Notes: generated from the letters alone by a model not told the origin. DNA of 42,817 nt from Deltaproteobacteria bacterium (GCA_016219065.1 JACRCK010000285.1:1-42817); one strand, 5' to 3'; positions 1-7,925 are shown, counted from the stretch's first letter. Translations and numbers: made by a program.

Positions 1-93
1 CCCCCTCCCTCTGCGGTCTCATGCCCCCAGGGTTGTGGGTAAAGATGAGTTTTATGAAGGGGGGAGCCCAAGCCCCCTTTGGCTAGAGGGTTG

Positions 94-126
94 AGACCGA
101 CTCGGTCTGGCAGACCGAGTCGGTCT
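94..126. repeat. 33-bp hairpin repeat, copy 1
   Basis: This is an almost perfect inverted repeat: the arm AGACCGACTCGGTCT is followed by a 3-nt loop and its complement. Near-identical copies lie at 4505-4536 and 15879-15911. No T-run follows, so it is not a canonical rho-independent terminator, though it would fold strongly in RNA. The rest of 1-206 is repeat-rich non-coding sequence in which I see no gene. Confidence 0.8.
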
Positions 127-206
127 GAGCCTGGGTGAGTTTTTAACCAGCGGCCAGCAATGCGCAACCAGCAACAAGTTTTATTTTCGTACCAAGGAGC
201 ATAATC

Positions 207-1067
207 TTGTCCAAAGATAAGGAACACAAAAAAGATAAAGAACACCAAAAGGATTCGAAGTCCAAGGACATCGCCATTGAGGATTACTTCGTTACCGAGG
301 AGCCCTTTTACCTTCCCATTGGCAATGAGGTCCTCATTTTCGAAACGGCTTGTCAGCTCAAGATTCCGGTTATGCTCAAGGGACCCACCGGCTGCGGCAA
401 GACCCGCTTTCTGGAGCACATGGCCTGGAAGCTCCAGCGGCCGCTGATCACCATCGCCTGCCACGAGGACCTGACGGCCTCGGACCTGGTCGGGCGTTAC
501 CTGCTGCAGGGCCAGGATACGGTCTGGATGGACGGCCCGCTGAGCCTGGCGGTGAAGCACGGCGGCATCTGCTATCTGGACGAAGTCGTGGAGGCCCGCA
601 AGGACACCACCGTGGTTATTCATCCCCTGACCGACGACCGTCGCATCCTGCCCCAGGAAAAAAGGGGCCTGCTGCTGGAGGCCCGGCCCGATTTTTTACT
701 GGTCATCTCCTACAACCCCGGGTATCAGAGCGTGACCAAAGACCTCAAACATTCCACCCGTCAGCGGTTTGTGGCCTTGGAATTCGATTATCCTCCGGCC
801 GACAAGGAAAAGGCGATCCTCATACGGGAGACCGGAGTTGCGGAAGCAGCGGCGGAAAAGCTGGTCCGCCTGGCAGAAATGGTGCGCAATCTGAAACAGC
901 ACGGCCTGGAGGAAGGGGTGAGCACCCGTCTGCTGGTTTATGCGGCCCGCCTGATCGTCCAGGGGATCGAACCCCGGCCGGCCTGCGAGGCGGCCATCAT
1001 CCGGTCCATGACCGATGACCCGGAGATGCAGGAGGCGATCACCGAGGTTGTTTCGGGGATCTTCTAA
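207..1067 (+). CDS. MoxR/CbbQ/NorQ-family AAA+ ATPase
   Basis: This 286-aa AAA+ ATPase belongs to the MoxR branch (CbbQ, NirQ/NorQ, GvpN relatives), which remodels or activates metalloenzymes together with a VWA-domain partner. Walker A GPTGCGKT is at residues 59-66, Walker B ICYLDE at 121-126, a sensor-1-like ISYNPG around 168-172, and STRQRF near 183-188 is the arginine-finger region. The N-terminal ~20 residues are highly charged (Lys/Asp/Glu/His). The start is TTG, chosen because AAGGAG lies at 193-198 with good spacing. The next gene, about 190 bases on, encodes a VWA protein of the CbbO/NorD type, the usual partner. The target enzyme is not encoded nearby, so the client is unknown. Family assignment is firm; specific function is not. 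Confidence 0.9.
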   Translation: MSKDKEHKKDKEHQKDSKSKDIAIEDYFVTEEPFYLPIGNEVLIFETACQLKIPVMLKGPTGCGKTRFLEHMAWKLQRPLITIACHEDLTASDLVGRYLLQGQDTVWMDGPLSLAVKHGGICYLDEVVEARKDTTVVIHPLTDDRRILPQEKRGLLLEARPDFLLVISYNPGYQSVTKDLKHSTRQRFVALEFDYPPADKEKAILIRETGVAEAAAEKLVRLAEMVRNLKQHGLEEGVSTRLLVYAARLIVQGIEPRPACEAAIIRSMTDDPEMQEAITEVVSGIF

Positions 1068-1069
1068 CG

Positions 1070-1136
1070 AAAATTCGAAATCCGAAATTCGAAATCCGAA
1101 ACAAATTCAAATAACCAAAATTCGAAATTCAAAACA
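1070..1136. repeat. AT-rich 'AATTCGAAATCCGAA' repeat, copy 1
   Basis: Short direct repeats built from CGAAATTCGAAATCCGAAA units are followed by CAAATTCAAAT. The same family recurs inverted at 14422-14475 and directly at 21064-21122. It is non-coding and lies between the AAA+ and VWA genes. Confidence 0.75.
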
Positions 1137-1202
1137 GTCGAAGCATGAAAATGGCAAAGGGGGGCACAGTCCCGCGTAACGCGGGACTGTGCTACATTAC
1201 CG

Positions 1203-1250
1203 CAATTCGATGTTGGACGTTCGATGTTGGCTGTTGGACGTTCGTCTTTT
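1203..1250. repeat. 'CATCGAACGTCCAA' repeat family, copy 1
   Basis: A run of near-identical 8-12 bp units (TTCGATGTTGGACG and variants). Other copies lie at 3577-3621, 4246-4289, 12228-12268, 14335-14386, 16058-16083 and 21149-21178, in either orientation. It directly precedes the VWA gene and, if translated, yields a spurious N-terminal extension. Confidence 0.75.
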
Positions 1251-1257
1251 CGTATTA

Positions 1258-3555
1258 ATGGACTATCATTCTCCCTGCCGCCAGTATTCCCGCGACCGGC
1301 TCGAACCGGTGAAGGCCTTTCTGCAGGCGGATCCCCGGCTGCTGTCGAGTATGAATGCTGCCGGCCTGCACGCTTTCATCGAGATCGCCGCTGCCATTGC
1401 CCACTTACGCTCCAAAAAGGCCCGGGATTTTTTCCGGGAAGTATCCGGGAAGGTCCTGGCCTTTCAGGAGCATCCTTATCGGGACTTGATTTTTAAGGGG
1501 AGCACTCTGCTGAGCGCCCATAATTGGGCCCTGGTTTTACCCTTTTTTCAGGCCCTTCATTCCCTGCCGGAAGATGAAGATTTTATCCGCCGCTGGACCT
1601 TTTTTGCCTATTACCTGGCTACCCAGGATATCGACGCGGCCATCGCCTTTCTGACCGAGACGCCGCAGGCCGCCAAGGTCCTCGGCTATGGCCGACTATC
1701 CCCCTGGGGACGTCAGGCCCTGGAGGGGCTGGGCTACGGTAAGATCATGTGGCGGGCGGTCAAGGCCTACCTGGAGGAGTCGGCAGCGGACCGCTGCGCC
1801 ACACCGCTGGACCGCTGGCGTTTTCTGCTGCAGGAAGCGGTGCGGCTGGCCCGGGTTTCCGTGGGCGCGAGCGAGGCCTTCATCCGCCACGGGAGCCGCT
1901 TCTGCCTGCTGCTGGAGGAGCAGGAAATCCGGGAGTGGGTTACGGAAGGCCTGGCCGCTTCCGTCGGCGAAGAGGACTTGATTCAGTATTTCCGTGGCAT
2001 TTCTTTGCGGGCCCTGGAGAAACGGGACGGCCTGGCGGCGGGGGCGACCTTGAAGGAGCGGGCCAACACCCTTGCCCTGATCTGCGAAGCTCTGCTGGGG
2101 AAAACGGTCCCGATCCGTTCTAACACCAATCTGATCGGGGTGCAGGGCTTCGGCGGCGGGCCGGCCACCGACGGCCGAACGATATTTCTTCCCGATCGGG
2201 CGCCGGATTTCGGCTGGTATAAACTGATGGCCCTGCATCAGGCCCTGCTCATCGGTGAAGCAGTCCGGACCGTAGGAACCGTCGGCCTTCCCGAACAGAC
2301 CTGCCGCCTTCATAGGTCAGCGGACACCCGCCTGCTCGATAAGCTCCCCGGCTTAAAGGTCGAAATGGAACGCCTGGCTCCCGCGGAAGATACTCCCTCG
2401 GGAGAAGGACAAACTCCCTCCAAACCCAAACCCTGGTGGGGGGACCTGCTTCCCGAGCTGGTGCAGAAGACGGAGGCCACGATTCAGCACCTCCGGGACC
2501 AGGCCCTGAGCGAGTACGACGTTCCTCCGGAAGTGATCGAAGCCCTGCTGGCCAGCCTGATGAGCGAAGGCCGGCGCGATCCGGGAGAACTCTGGGGGAT
2601 GCTCCAGGAATTGTTCGATCATCTGGAATTGACCGCCCCGGGACCGGAGGAGCTGCAGGAAAACGTAAAGACCTTTTCCTATAAGGAATGGGACCAGGAT
2701 CTCCATGACTATAAACTGGAGTGGTGCCTGGTCCGGCAGCGCTGGGCCAAAGATGATCCCAACCCTTTCGCCGAGGAGGTCCGTGACCGCCTGCAGGGGC
2801 TGATCACCCTGATCCGCCGGCTCTTTATCCGGCTGAAACCGGAGCGGTTCAAAAAATTTCGGGCCCAGCCCTACGGCGACGACCTGGATCTGGACGCCCT
2901 GGTACAGGCCCTGGTGGACCAGCGCTGCGGCTCCTTTTTGTCGGATAACGTCTATATCCGCCGGGATAAAAGGGTCCGGGACGTGGCCGTCCTTTTTCTG
3001 CTGGATTTAAGCGGGTCTACCGATGAACGGGTGGAGGGCCGCCGGGTTATCGATATCCAGAAAGAGGCCATGGTCCTTATGGCCGAGGCCCTGGAAGCCC
3101 TGGGCGATCCTTTTGCCATATTGGGCTTCAGTACCGACGGCCGTTTTCGCAACGACCTGTTCCTGGTCAAGGATTTCGGCGAAACCTACGGGGAGAGGGT
3201 CCGGCACCGGCTGGGAAACCTGGAACCCCTGAACCAGACCCGCCTCGGAGCGGTGCTGCGCCACGGTTTGTACAAGCTGGAAGGGGTCTCGGCCCTGATC
3301 AGACTGATGATCGTTTTGACCGACGGCCGTCCCTACGACGTGGATTACGGCAACCTGGACTACGCCATCGCCGATACCAAAAAGGCGATGCAGGAGGTGC
3401 GCAGCCGGGGCATTCATCCCTTTCTGATTACTTCCGATAAAAAGGGGGCCGGCTACCTGAAAGAGATTTCCCCCCAGACCCAGAGCATCATCCTGCCCAG
3501 GGTGGAATCCCTGCCGGTCCTGCTGCCGGCGCTGTATAAAAGGCTGACGGCGTAA
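1258..3555 (+). CDS. VWA-domain protein, CbbO/NorD type
   Basis: This 765-aa protein has a C-terminal von Willebrand factor A domain. The MIDAS motif DLSGS begins at about residue 583, and a second metal-site segment LTDGRP follows near residue 688. CbbO/NorD-type proteins act with MoxR/CbbQ ATPases as an activase pair that remodels or inserts metal into an enzyme such as NO reductase or Rubisco. The long N-terminal part is helical and shows no other motif I can name. An earlier GTG at 1189 keeps the frame open, but its 23 extra residues are encoded by the intergenic repeat at 1203-1250, so I use the ATG at 1258; no clear ribosome binding site is visible there. It follows the AAA+ gene in the same direction. 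The client is unknown. Confidence 0.88.
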   Translation: MDYHSPCRQYSRDRLEPVKAFLQADPRLLSSMNAAGLHAFIEIAAAIAHLRSKKARDFFREVSGKVLAFQEHPYRDLIFKGSTLLSAHNWALVLPFFQALHSLPEDEDFIRRWTFFAYYLATQDIDAAIAFLTETPQAAKVLGYGRLSPWGRQALEGLGYGKIMWRAVKAYLEESAADRCATPLDRWRFLLQEAVRLARVSVGASEAFIRHGSRFCLLLEEQEIREWVTEGLAASVGEEDLIQYFRGISLRALEKRDGLAAGATLKERANTLALICEALLGKTVPIRSNTNLIGVQGFGGGPATDGRTIFLPDRAPDFGWYKLMALHQALLIGEAVRTVGTVGLPEQTCRLHRSADTRLLDKLPGLKVEMERLAPAEDTPSGEGQTPSKPKPWWGDLLPELVQKTEATIQHLRDQALSEYDVPPEVIEALLASLMSEGRRDPGELWGMLQELFDHLELTAPGPEELQENVKTFSYKEWDQDLHDYKLEWCLVRQRWAKDDPNPFAEEVRDRLQGLITLIRRLFIRLKPERFKKFRAQPYGDDLDLDALVQALVDQRCGSFLSDNVYIRRDKRVRDVAVLFLLDLSGSTDERVEGRRVIDIQKEAMVLMAEALEALGDPFAILGFSTDGRFRNDLFLVKDFGETYGERVRHRLGNLEPLNQTRLGAVLRHGLYKLEGVSALIRLMIVLTDGRPYDVDYGNLDYAIADTKKAMQEVRSRGIHPFLITSDKKGAGYLKEISPQTQSIILPRVESLPVLLPALYKRLTA

Positions 3556-3576
3556 TGAATACGAAAATAAAAAGAC

Positions 3577-3680
3577 GAACATTCAACATTCAACATCGAA
3601 CATCGAACGTCCAACATCGAATGCGGATAAAATTTTCATGCTTCGCGGGTGCTCGCCCCGAGCAGGGCGGTTTAGCATAA
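3577..3680. repeat. 'CATCGAACGTCCAA' repeat plus TTTTCATGCT palindrome
   Basis: Repeat units AACATCGAACATCGAACG occupy 3577-3621. They are followed by a palindromic block (TTTTCATGCTTCGCGG ... TTAGCATAAAA) that resembles 12416-12472 and part of 10013-10032. The stretch is non-coding and separates the VWA gene from the DUF2284 gene. Confidence 0.65.
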
Positions 3681-3732
3681 AAATTATCCGCCAAGCGTAA
3701 AGTAGTCCGAGAAAATTGATACGGAGGATAGA

Positions 3733-4239
3733 ATGCGACCATATTTTGAACCACTGGAGAAAAAAGCCGTTGAACTGGGCGCGGCCAAGGCTAAATTGAT
3801 CGAAACCGGCCAAATCGTTTTCGATCCCCGCTCCTTTCTCAAATGCCGGTTCGGCTGCAACCGCTGGGGAAAGTTCTGGACCTGCCCGCCCAACATGAGT
3901 ATTTCCCGGGAGCTTTTCATGGAGGCCTTCGCCCGCTACCGCTGGGGTCTGGTGATCCAGACCACGACACCTAAAGGAGGCCAAAGCGTGGCCCTGGCCG
4001 TGGAAAAGGAGGCCATGCTGTCCTTCAACTGTTCCTATCCCCTGGCCCTGGTCCTCTGCGTCGAGTGCGACGAATGCGCCTTTCCCAATCCCTGTAATTT
4101 TCCCCATCTGGCCCGGCCCTCGATGGACGCCTACGGCATGGACATCGGCAAGACCATCGAGCCCCTGGGCTTCAAGGTGGAGTTCGATAAGGATGGAAAA
4201 TTGTTGCCGGCCTGGTATGGTATGGTATTATTGGATTAA
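3733..4239 (+). CDS. DUF2284 predicted metal-binding protein
   Basis: A 168-aa protein matching DUF2284, a family of small cysteine-rich, predicted metal-binding proteins common in anaerobes. The first cysteine group is C38, C42 and C51 in CRFGCNRWGKFWTC followed by PPN. The second is C109, C112, C115 and C121 in CVECDECAFPNPC, then a FPHLARPSMDAYG-like segment. The spacing suggests one or two iron-sulfur or zinc sites. GGAGG lies about 6 nt before the ATG. It is cytosolic, with no signal peptide or membrane segment. Biochemical function is unknown. It stands alone between repeat-filled gaps, so neighbours give little help. Confidence 0.85.
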   Translation: MRPYFEPLEKKAVELGAAKAKLIETGQIVFDPRSFLKCRFGCNRWGKFWTCPPNMSISRELFMEAFARYRWGLVIQTTTPKGGQSVALAVEKEAMLSFNCSYPLALVLCVECDECAFPNPCNFPHLARPSMDAYGMDIGKTIEPLGFKVEFDKDGKLLPAWYGMVLLD

Positions 4240-4630
4240 TACAAAAGACGAACGTCCAACATCGAACATCCAACGTCCAACATCGAATTTCGGACGGCAT
4301 TTAATGTAGGGGTGGGTTTTATACCCGCCCGCGCGGATCCGGCAGGTCACCAAAGTGCGGGAGGGGATAAACGGCGCGAATTTTATCGTTCCCACGCTCT
4401 GCGTGGTAACCCCGCCATAGGCGGGGTCCCGGACGCTCTTCGTCCCCTCAGCGACCGTTCCAGCTCTGAGGCAAGAGATGTAGCAATGGCTTTATCCGAG
4501 GTTAAGACCGACTCGGTCTGCCAGACCGAGCCGGTCCAAGTCCGGGTGAGCCCGGCAGGCGTTTTCGGACTAAAGTTAAAAGCCCAAAATAAAAGCTTGG
4601 AACCGGTCCCGGAATAGAAAAGGAACAGGT
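4240..4630. other. 391-base repeat-filled intergenic region
   Basis: It holds a CATCGAACGTCCAA repeat (4246-4289), a GTAGGGG-type block (from about 4305) and the second hairpin repeat (4505-4536, arms AGACCGACTCGGTCT). A 101-codon open frame across it is made of these repeats and has no recognisable protein character, so I do not call a gene. Confidence 0.6.
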
Positions 4631-4939
4631 ATGGAAATCTCGGAAAATCAATTCGAAGCCGAAGTGCGCCAGTCGGAGAAACCCGTGCTGGTCTACTTCC
4701 ATCTGCCCAGTTGCGCCAAATGCGCCACCTGGAGTAACGTGGCCGAGGGCTTGGTGAAGGACACCGAAGATAAAGTCAAGTTGGTCAAGTTGAATGTGGC
4801 CGGCAATCAGGGGCTGGCCAAGGCCCTGAAAATTCAAAGCGCCCCCAGTTTCCTGGTATATCGGGACGGCGAGGAAGTGGAGCGCTTTACGGGGGATCGG
4901 GTCAATTACGAGGATATATACGGGTATTTTCAAAAATAA
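4631..4939 (+). CDS. Small thioredoxin-like protein (CxxC)
   Basis: A 102-aa single thioredoxin fold with redox motif C28-A-K-C31 preceded by LPS. This differs from the canonical WCGPC. A cis-proline region (SAPSFLVY, about 71-78) and the C-terminal G-D/E-V-x-R-F strand are present. AGGAACAG lies just upstream of the ATG. The protein is cytosolic and probably a dithiol-disulfide reductant or a variant with a dedicated partner. It lies about 360 bases upstream of the selenoprotein operon, which also encodes a thioredoxin reductase, but a terminator-like hairpin follows it, so co-transcription is unlikely. Confidence 0.88.
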   Translation: MEISENQFEAEVRQSEKPVLVYFHLPSCAKCATWSNVAEGLVKDTEDKVKLVKLNVAGNQGLAKALKIQSAPSFLVYRDGEEVERFTGDRVNYEDIYGYFQK

Positions 4940-4940
4940 C

Positions 4941-4961
4941 TTTTCCCTGCTGGAAAATTTT
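4941..4961 (+). terminator. Possible terminator after the thioredoxin gene
   Basis: A perfect 6-bp stem (TTTTCC / GGAAAA) with a 5-nt loop is followed by TTTTC. It begins one base after the stop codon. The stem is short and AT-rich, so it is only a moderate candidate. Confidence 0.45.
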
Positions 4962-5150
4962 CATCCCCCACTCTTATACATTGATTATAACGATGATATA
5001 AAACAAATATTTTTACCAGTCTGACCTCAGCATCACAGAAGTGCCAGGTCATACCCCAGATCTGATGCCCTCCGGAAGCAATGGGGGGCTCCCTCCGCTC
5101 CTCCGTCATCCGGTCAGCTTTAATTAGGGCTCCGTTAAGAAGTAAGGATG

Positions 5151-5186
5151 GGGCCGGGCCTTAATCGCCAGGAGCAGGCCCGGCCC
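5151..5186. other. GC-rich inverted repeat in the gap before the selenoprotein operon
   Basis: GGGCCGGGCCT pairs perfectly with AGGCCCGGCCC across a 14-nt loop (11-bp stem). There is no T-run after it. It lies in the 358-base gap 4940-5297, 36 bases upstream of the predicted operon promoter. It may be a transcript boundary or an RNA structure. I see no gene in this gap. Confidence 0.5.
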
Positions 5187-5221
5187 ATGGTTGAATTAAT
5201 CAACGCCCTCAATTAAATTCC

Positions 5222-5270
5222 TTGACAAAATAAATTGCCAAGATATATATCTTATGAGTAAGGGCTCATA
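5222..5270 (+). promoter_or_regulatory. Predicted sigma-70 promoter with ArsR-type palindromic operators
   Basis: TTGACA at 5222-5227 is a consensus -35 box, with a TATATA/TATATC-like -10 at 5244-5251. The -10 lies inside a perfect 14-bp palindrome AAGATATATATCTT (5240-5253). A second inverted repeat, TATGAG-N6-CTCATA, follows at 5253-5270. Palindromes over the -10 region are typical operators of ArsR/SmtB repressors, and the first gene encodes one, so autoregulation is likely. Promoter and operator calls are by eye. Confidence 0.65.
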
Positions 5271-5297
5271 TAAACTGATGCTAATGTCTGTGGGCAT

Positions 5298-5630
5298 ATG
5301 GAAATTGAACAACTTGCAAGTATTTTCAAAGTATTAGGTGAATCCAACCGCCTTGCTATTGTCTTAGCCCTTGGTAAAAATTCCTGTTCGGTAACTGAAA
5401 TCATAAAGGCTACCGGGTTGTCCCAAACACTTGTTTCTTTTCATTTGCGGACTCTCCGCAACTCAGAAATTGTCAAAACGAATAGGAATGGACCTTTTAT
5501 TTACTACCGACTTTCTGAACCTGCCATCATTGATATTCTTGGCCAAATTTCCAAACTATTCAATTTTAACTACCCGGACATAGGAGAACTTAAGCCCGCC
5601 CCAAATGTGAACCTGAGAGAAAAATTATAA
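5298..5630 (+). CDS. ArsR/SmtB-family transcriptional regulator
   Basis: A 110-aa winged-helix protein of the ArsR family. Helix-turn-helix residues LSQTLVSFHLRTLRNSEIV lie at about 41-59, followed by a wing RNGPFIYYRL. Classical As(III) sensors carry ELCVCDL in helix 3. Here the matching segment is NSCSVTEI with a single cysteine, C30, so the inducer may not be arsenite or may be bound differently. It begins an operon that continues through six or seven genes with short gaps. The promoter just upstream holds two inverted repeats. Expected role: derepress the operon when a metal(loid) or thiol-reactive signal binds. The AT-rich codon usage contrasts with the GC-rich flanks. Confidence 0.88.
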   Translation: MEIEQLASIFKVLGESNRLAIVLALGKNSCSVTEIIKATGLSQTLVSFHLRTLRNSEIVKTNRNGPFIYYRLSEPAIIDILGQISKLFNFNYPDIGELKPAPNVNLREKL

Positions 5631-5650
5631 TTCATTAGATGAGGTGTGTA

Positions 5651-6127
5651 ATGGATACAAAAATCACAAACCTTCTAGCTGAATTACCCCAAGCTTCAAA
5701 AAAAGATGTCCTTATTAATCTCGTGGAACTTTTATTGCGAGACCTGAATGATTCCGAAAAGAAAAACTTAATTCAGCAAGTTCTTTTAGGTCATCAGCAA
5801 AACCAAAAGCTGGCTGAAATGGTAGAACATTGAATTGCCGAGTGTACGGATTCCGGGGTGAATCCGGTAGAGATGAGCAAGGAAGTACTTACGGCAATAA
5901 GTCATTCATTTGAACTGGCTACCTATTCGACTCCGGAATTGAAAGGGCTCTTTAATGACTGGGTGAGGGAGATCGAACGGGAAGTCCTCGAATTTTTAAA
6001 AGACAAGGATAAAGTGGACCCGGTTGAAGTGGAAAAACAATTTCGATTGGATCGGGAAAGCGTCATCTTCCTCCTGAGCAAACTGGCCCGAGAAGGAAAA
6101 ATCAATATTAAAGCCTCGGGAGCTTGA
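5651..6127 (+). CDS. Candidate selenoprotein, helical, U-x3-C motif, C-terminal winged-helix-like
   Basis: Two open frames lie in the same reading frame, separated only by TGA at 5831-5833. Read as Sec, they give 158 aa with U61 in HUIAEC (U61, C65). A perfect 7-bp hairpin with a CGGGGT loop lies 14-33 nt after the UGA, as expected for a bacterial SECIS. The downstream half has no convincing Shine-Dalgarno of its own. Residues 1-60 are amphipathic helices rich in Leu/Lys/Glu. Residues ~115-150 resemble a winged helix (VEVEKQFRLDRESVIFLLSK). The start is ATG 5651 with GAGGTG at 5641-5646, rather than the in-frame ATG at 5639. I do not recognise the family. It could be a metal sensor or scaffold. 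If the UGA is a true stop, there are two small proteins of 60 and about 89 aa. Confidence 0.68.
5847..5866 (+). promoter_or_regulatory. SECIS-like hairpin for UGA 5831
   Basis: CGGATTC / GAATCCG form a perfect 7-bp stem around the loop CGGGGT. The loop lies at +21 to +26 from the end of the UGA. A G-rich apical loop at this distance matches the E. coli fdhF SECIS geometry. Confidence 0.65.
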
Positions 6128-6199
6128 AATAAAATGAGGCAACCTTCTCTTTTGATATATTTAGTGTTTTTAAACCGTTAACCGGAAAGGAGAGTCACC

Positions 6200-6550
6200 A
6201 TGGCTAATTTTGTCTTTGTTCTGAGTAAGGATGAGGTTGAGCCGGCTACCAGATGTTTTCAGCTGGCAAAGATCGCTCATTCGAAGGGACACGCGGTAAA
6301 TATTTTCTTACTAGGTGATGGTGTATTGTGGGCCAATTCAAAACGGGATTTTAAGGCAAAAACGATTACCGGGGATTGCCCAGACGACTATTTCCAGTAT
6401 CTTGTAGAAAAGGAAGTCGCGGTTGGGGTTTGACCTCCTTGTGCAAACGCCCGTCAGGTTGACGAGGCCAAGTTTTTTACCAATATGGCGCTTGATGGAG
6501 CCCCCCATCTAATCGATCTCGCCGCTGAAGCCAAGATATTTAGTTTTTAA
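6200..6550 (+). CDS. DsrE-like selenoprotein with UxxC motif
   Basis: Reading TGA at 6431-6433 as Sec joins a 77-codon frame to a further 38 residues, giving 116 aa. The N-terminal part (FVLSKDEVEPATRCFQLAKI, then HSKGHAVNIFLLGDGV) is typical of DsrE/DsrF/YchN-fold sulfur-relay proteins. The family's conserved cysteine region falls exactly on the UGA: GVUPPCANAR, with U78 and C81 forming UxxC. Truncation at UGA would remove this active site and the last strand. A hairpin with a GGT loop sits 24-26 nt downstream. AAAGGAG precedes the ATG. DsrE-like selenoproteins are an established prokaryotic family. Role inferred: carrying reactive sulfur or selenium, or a metal(loid), between operon partners. 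Confidence 0.87.
6449..6468 (+). promoter_or_regulatory. SECIS-like hairpin for UGA 6431
   Basis: GCCCGTCA pairs with TGACG-A-GGC (8 bp with one bulged A) around the loop GGT. The loop lies at +24 to +26 from the end of the UGA, and the GGU matches the apical sequence known from fdhF. Confidence 0.7.
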
Positions 6551-6581
6551 TAATAAGGGCATTACGTCAGAGAGAAATTCA

Positions 6582-7811
6582 ATGTCAATGAATTATTTGA
6601 AACTTACCGTTGTTCACAGTGGTGACCCCAATTGAAAGCCCTGTGAGCTGGCGCTGGATGCGGCAAAAAAAATTAAAAATAGATTTAAAGACCAAATTAT
6701 ATTTAAAGAGCTTACGCTTGAATCGGATGAAGGAAAGGCCTTTAAGGTTACGACCTCGACGAATGTTTTCATCAATAACCAATTGCTCCCGATACCAGTT
6801 TGGTTGGACCAGGGTAAATTCGAGCATTACATCGAAGGACTTCTTGGTGCCGATAGCAGGGTAGAAAAGGATATTACCGAACGGCAAATGTATGATGTCG
6901 TCATTGTTGGGGGCGGTCCAGCCGGACTTAGCGCCGGTATCTATTGTGCCCGGGCCAGGTTAAAAACCGTTTTATTGGAAGGGGCGAATCTGGGCGGCCA
7001 GGTTACCACAACGGATAAGATTGAAAATTATCCGGGATTTATCGAAATTAGTGGGATGGAGTTGATCGGAAATATGGAAAAACAAGCCAGACGATCCGGT
7101 CTGGAGATAAAAACCTTCACTAAAGTCCATAAGCTAACGTTAGAAGGGCCAAACCGAAAAGTTTGTGCTGGCGACGATATTTATCCATGCAAAACAATCA
7201 TATTGGCAGGCGGTCAAAAGAGATCCGGACTAAATCTGGCCGGAGAAGATGGATTTATTGGTAAAGGCGTTTCTTATTGTGCGGTTTGTGACGCCAATTT
7301 CTTTAAAGAAAAAAGAGTCGCGGTCGTCGGCGGAGGAGATACCGCCATTGAAGATGCCAATTATCTGAGCAAGTTCGCCTCAAAAGTTTTTGTAATACAC
7401 CGGCGCAGCGAATTACGGGCCACTAAGATTTTACAGGAGAGTGCGTTTTGCAACAATAAAATATCTATTTTATGGAACCATACTGTGGAAGAGATAATTG
7501 GAAATAACCACCTCGAAAGTATGATTATAAAAGACGTTAAAACTGGGGAAAATACTAAACTTGAGGTGGATGGCCTATTTGTCGCCATTGGCTCACACCC
7601 GCACACCGATATTTTTAAAAATATCTTCGCAATGGATGAGCAGGGATACATCAAGGTCGACGATAAAATGAGAACCTCTATCCCAGGGATTTTTGCAGCG
7701 GGAGATATTCGATTGACTCCTCTTAGACAAATTGCCACGGCGGTTGGAGATGGAGCCATCGCTGCCATTTCCGCTGAGAGGTATATCAATGAAACGGCCT
7801 CAATTTGTTGA
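6582..7811 (+). CDS. Selenoprotein: thioredoxin-fold (UxxC) fused to thioredoxin reductase
   Basis: Reading TGA 6633-6635 as Sec gives one 409-aa protein. Residues 1-100 form a thioredoxin/glutaredoxin-like domain with redox motif U18-K-P-C21 and a STNVFINNQLLP segment. Residues ~103-409 form a complete FAD-dependent thioredoxin reductase: GGGPAG near 110, CAVC at 233-236, a second GGGDTA nucleotide motif, and a C-terminal PGIFAAGDI. Without read-through, translation would have to start at a TTG (6783) inside the first domain, with no ribosome binding site. A CGC-TGGAT-GCG hairpin lies 20-24 nt downstream of the UGA. Fusing electron donor and carrier would pass NAD(P)H electrons directly to a Sec centre, and then probably to operon partners. 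The upstream gene ends 31 bases before; the Shine-Dalgarno (AGAGAG) is weak. Confidence 0.87.
6649..6665 (+). promoter_or_regulatory. SECIS-like hairpin for UGA 6633
   Basis: CGC (6652-6654) pairs with GCG (6660-6662) around the loop TGGAT. Two more pairs lie beyond a G-G mismatch. The loop is at +20 to +24. It is weaker than its neighbours but has the same TGGAT loop as 9346-9350 and 10694-10698. Confidence 0.5.
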
Positions 7812-7925
7812 ATCGGACCAGATCCCTATACCGAAGTGGAGAACGACTACCGATCTCAAAAGGGTGAAGCGTCCATTATTGTAATGACCTTCTGATGAGG
7901 GCTTAAAAAGAAGGGGGGTGATTAA

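Noticed and set aside
1189-1257. Upstream GTG start for the VWA gene
   Set aside because: The extra residues are encoded by the CATCGAACGTCCAA repeat found at many non-coding sites.
4312-4617. 101-codon ORF upstream of the thioredoxin gene
   Set aside because: It is composed of intergenic repeats, including the 33-bp hairpin, with no protein-like composition and no ribosome binding site.
7789-7884. A 31-codon ORF overlapping the end of the reductase gene
   Set aside because: It is short, has no homology I can recognise, and overlaps conserved coding sequence in another frame.
7809-7893. Read-through of the thioredoxin reductase stop TGA (7809) to give a C-terminal Cys-Sec pair, as in animal thioredoxin reductase
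   Set aside because: The preceding ERYINETASIC is already the normal C-terminus of the bacterial enzyme, the 26-codon extension has no recognisable feature, and I find no hairpin with a G-rich loop at the SECIS distance. Not excluded, but unsupported.
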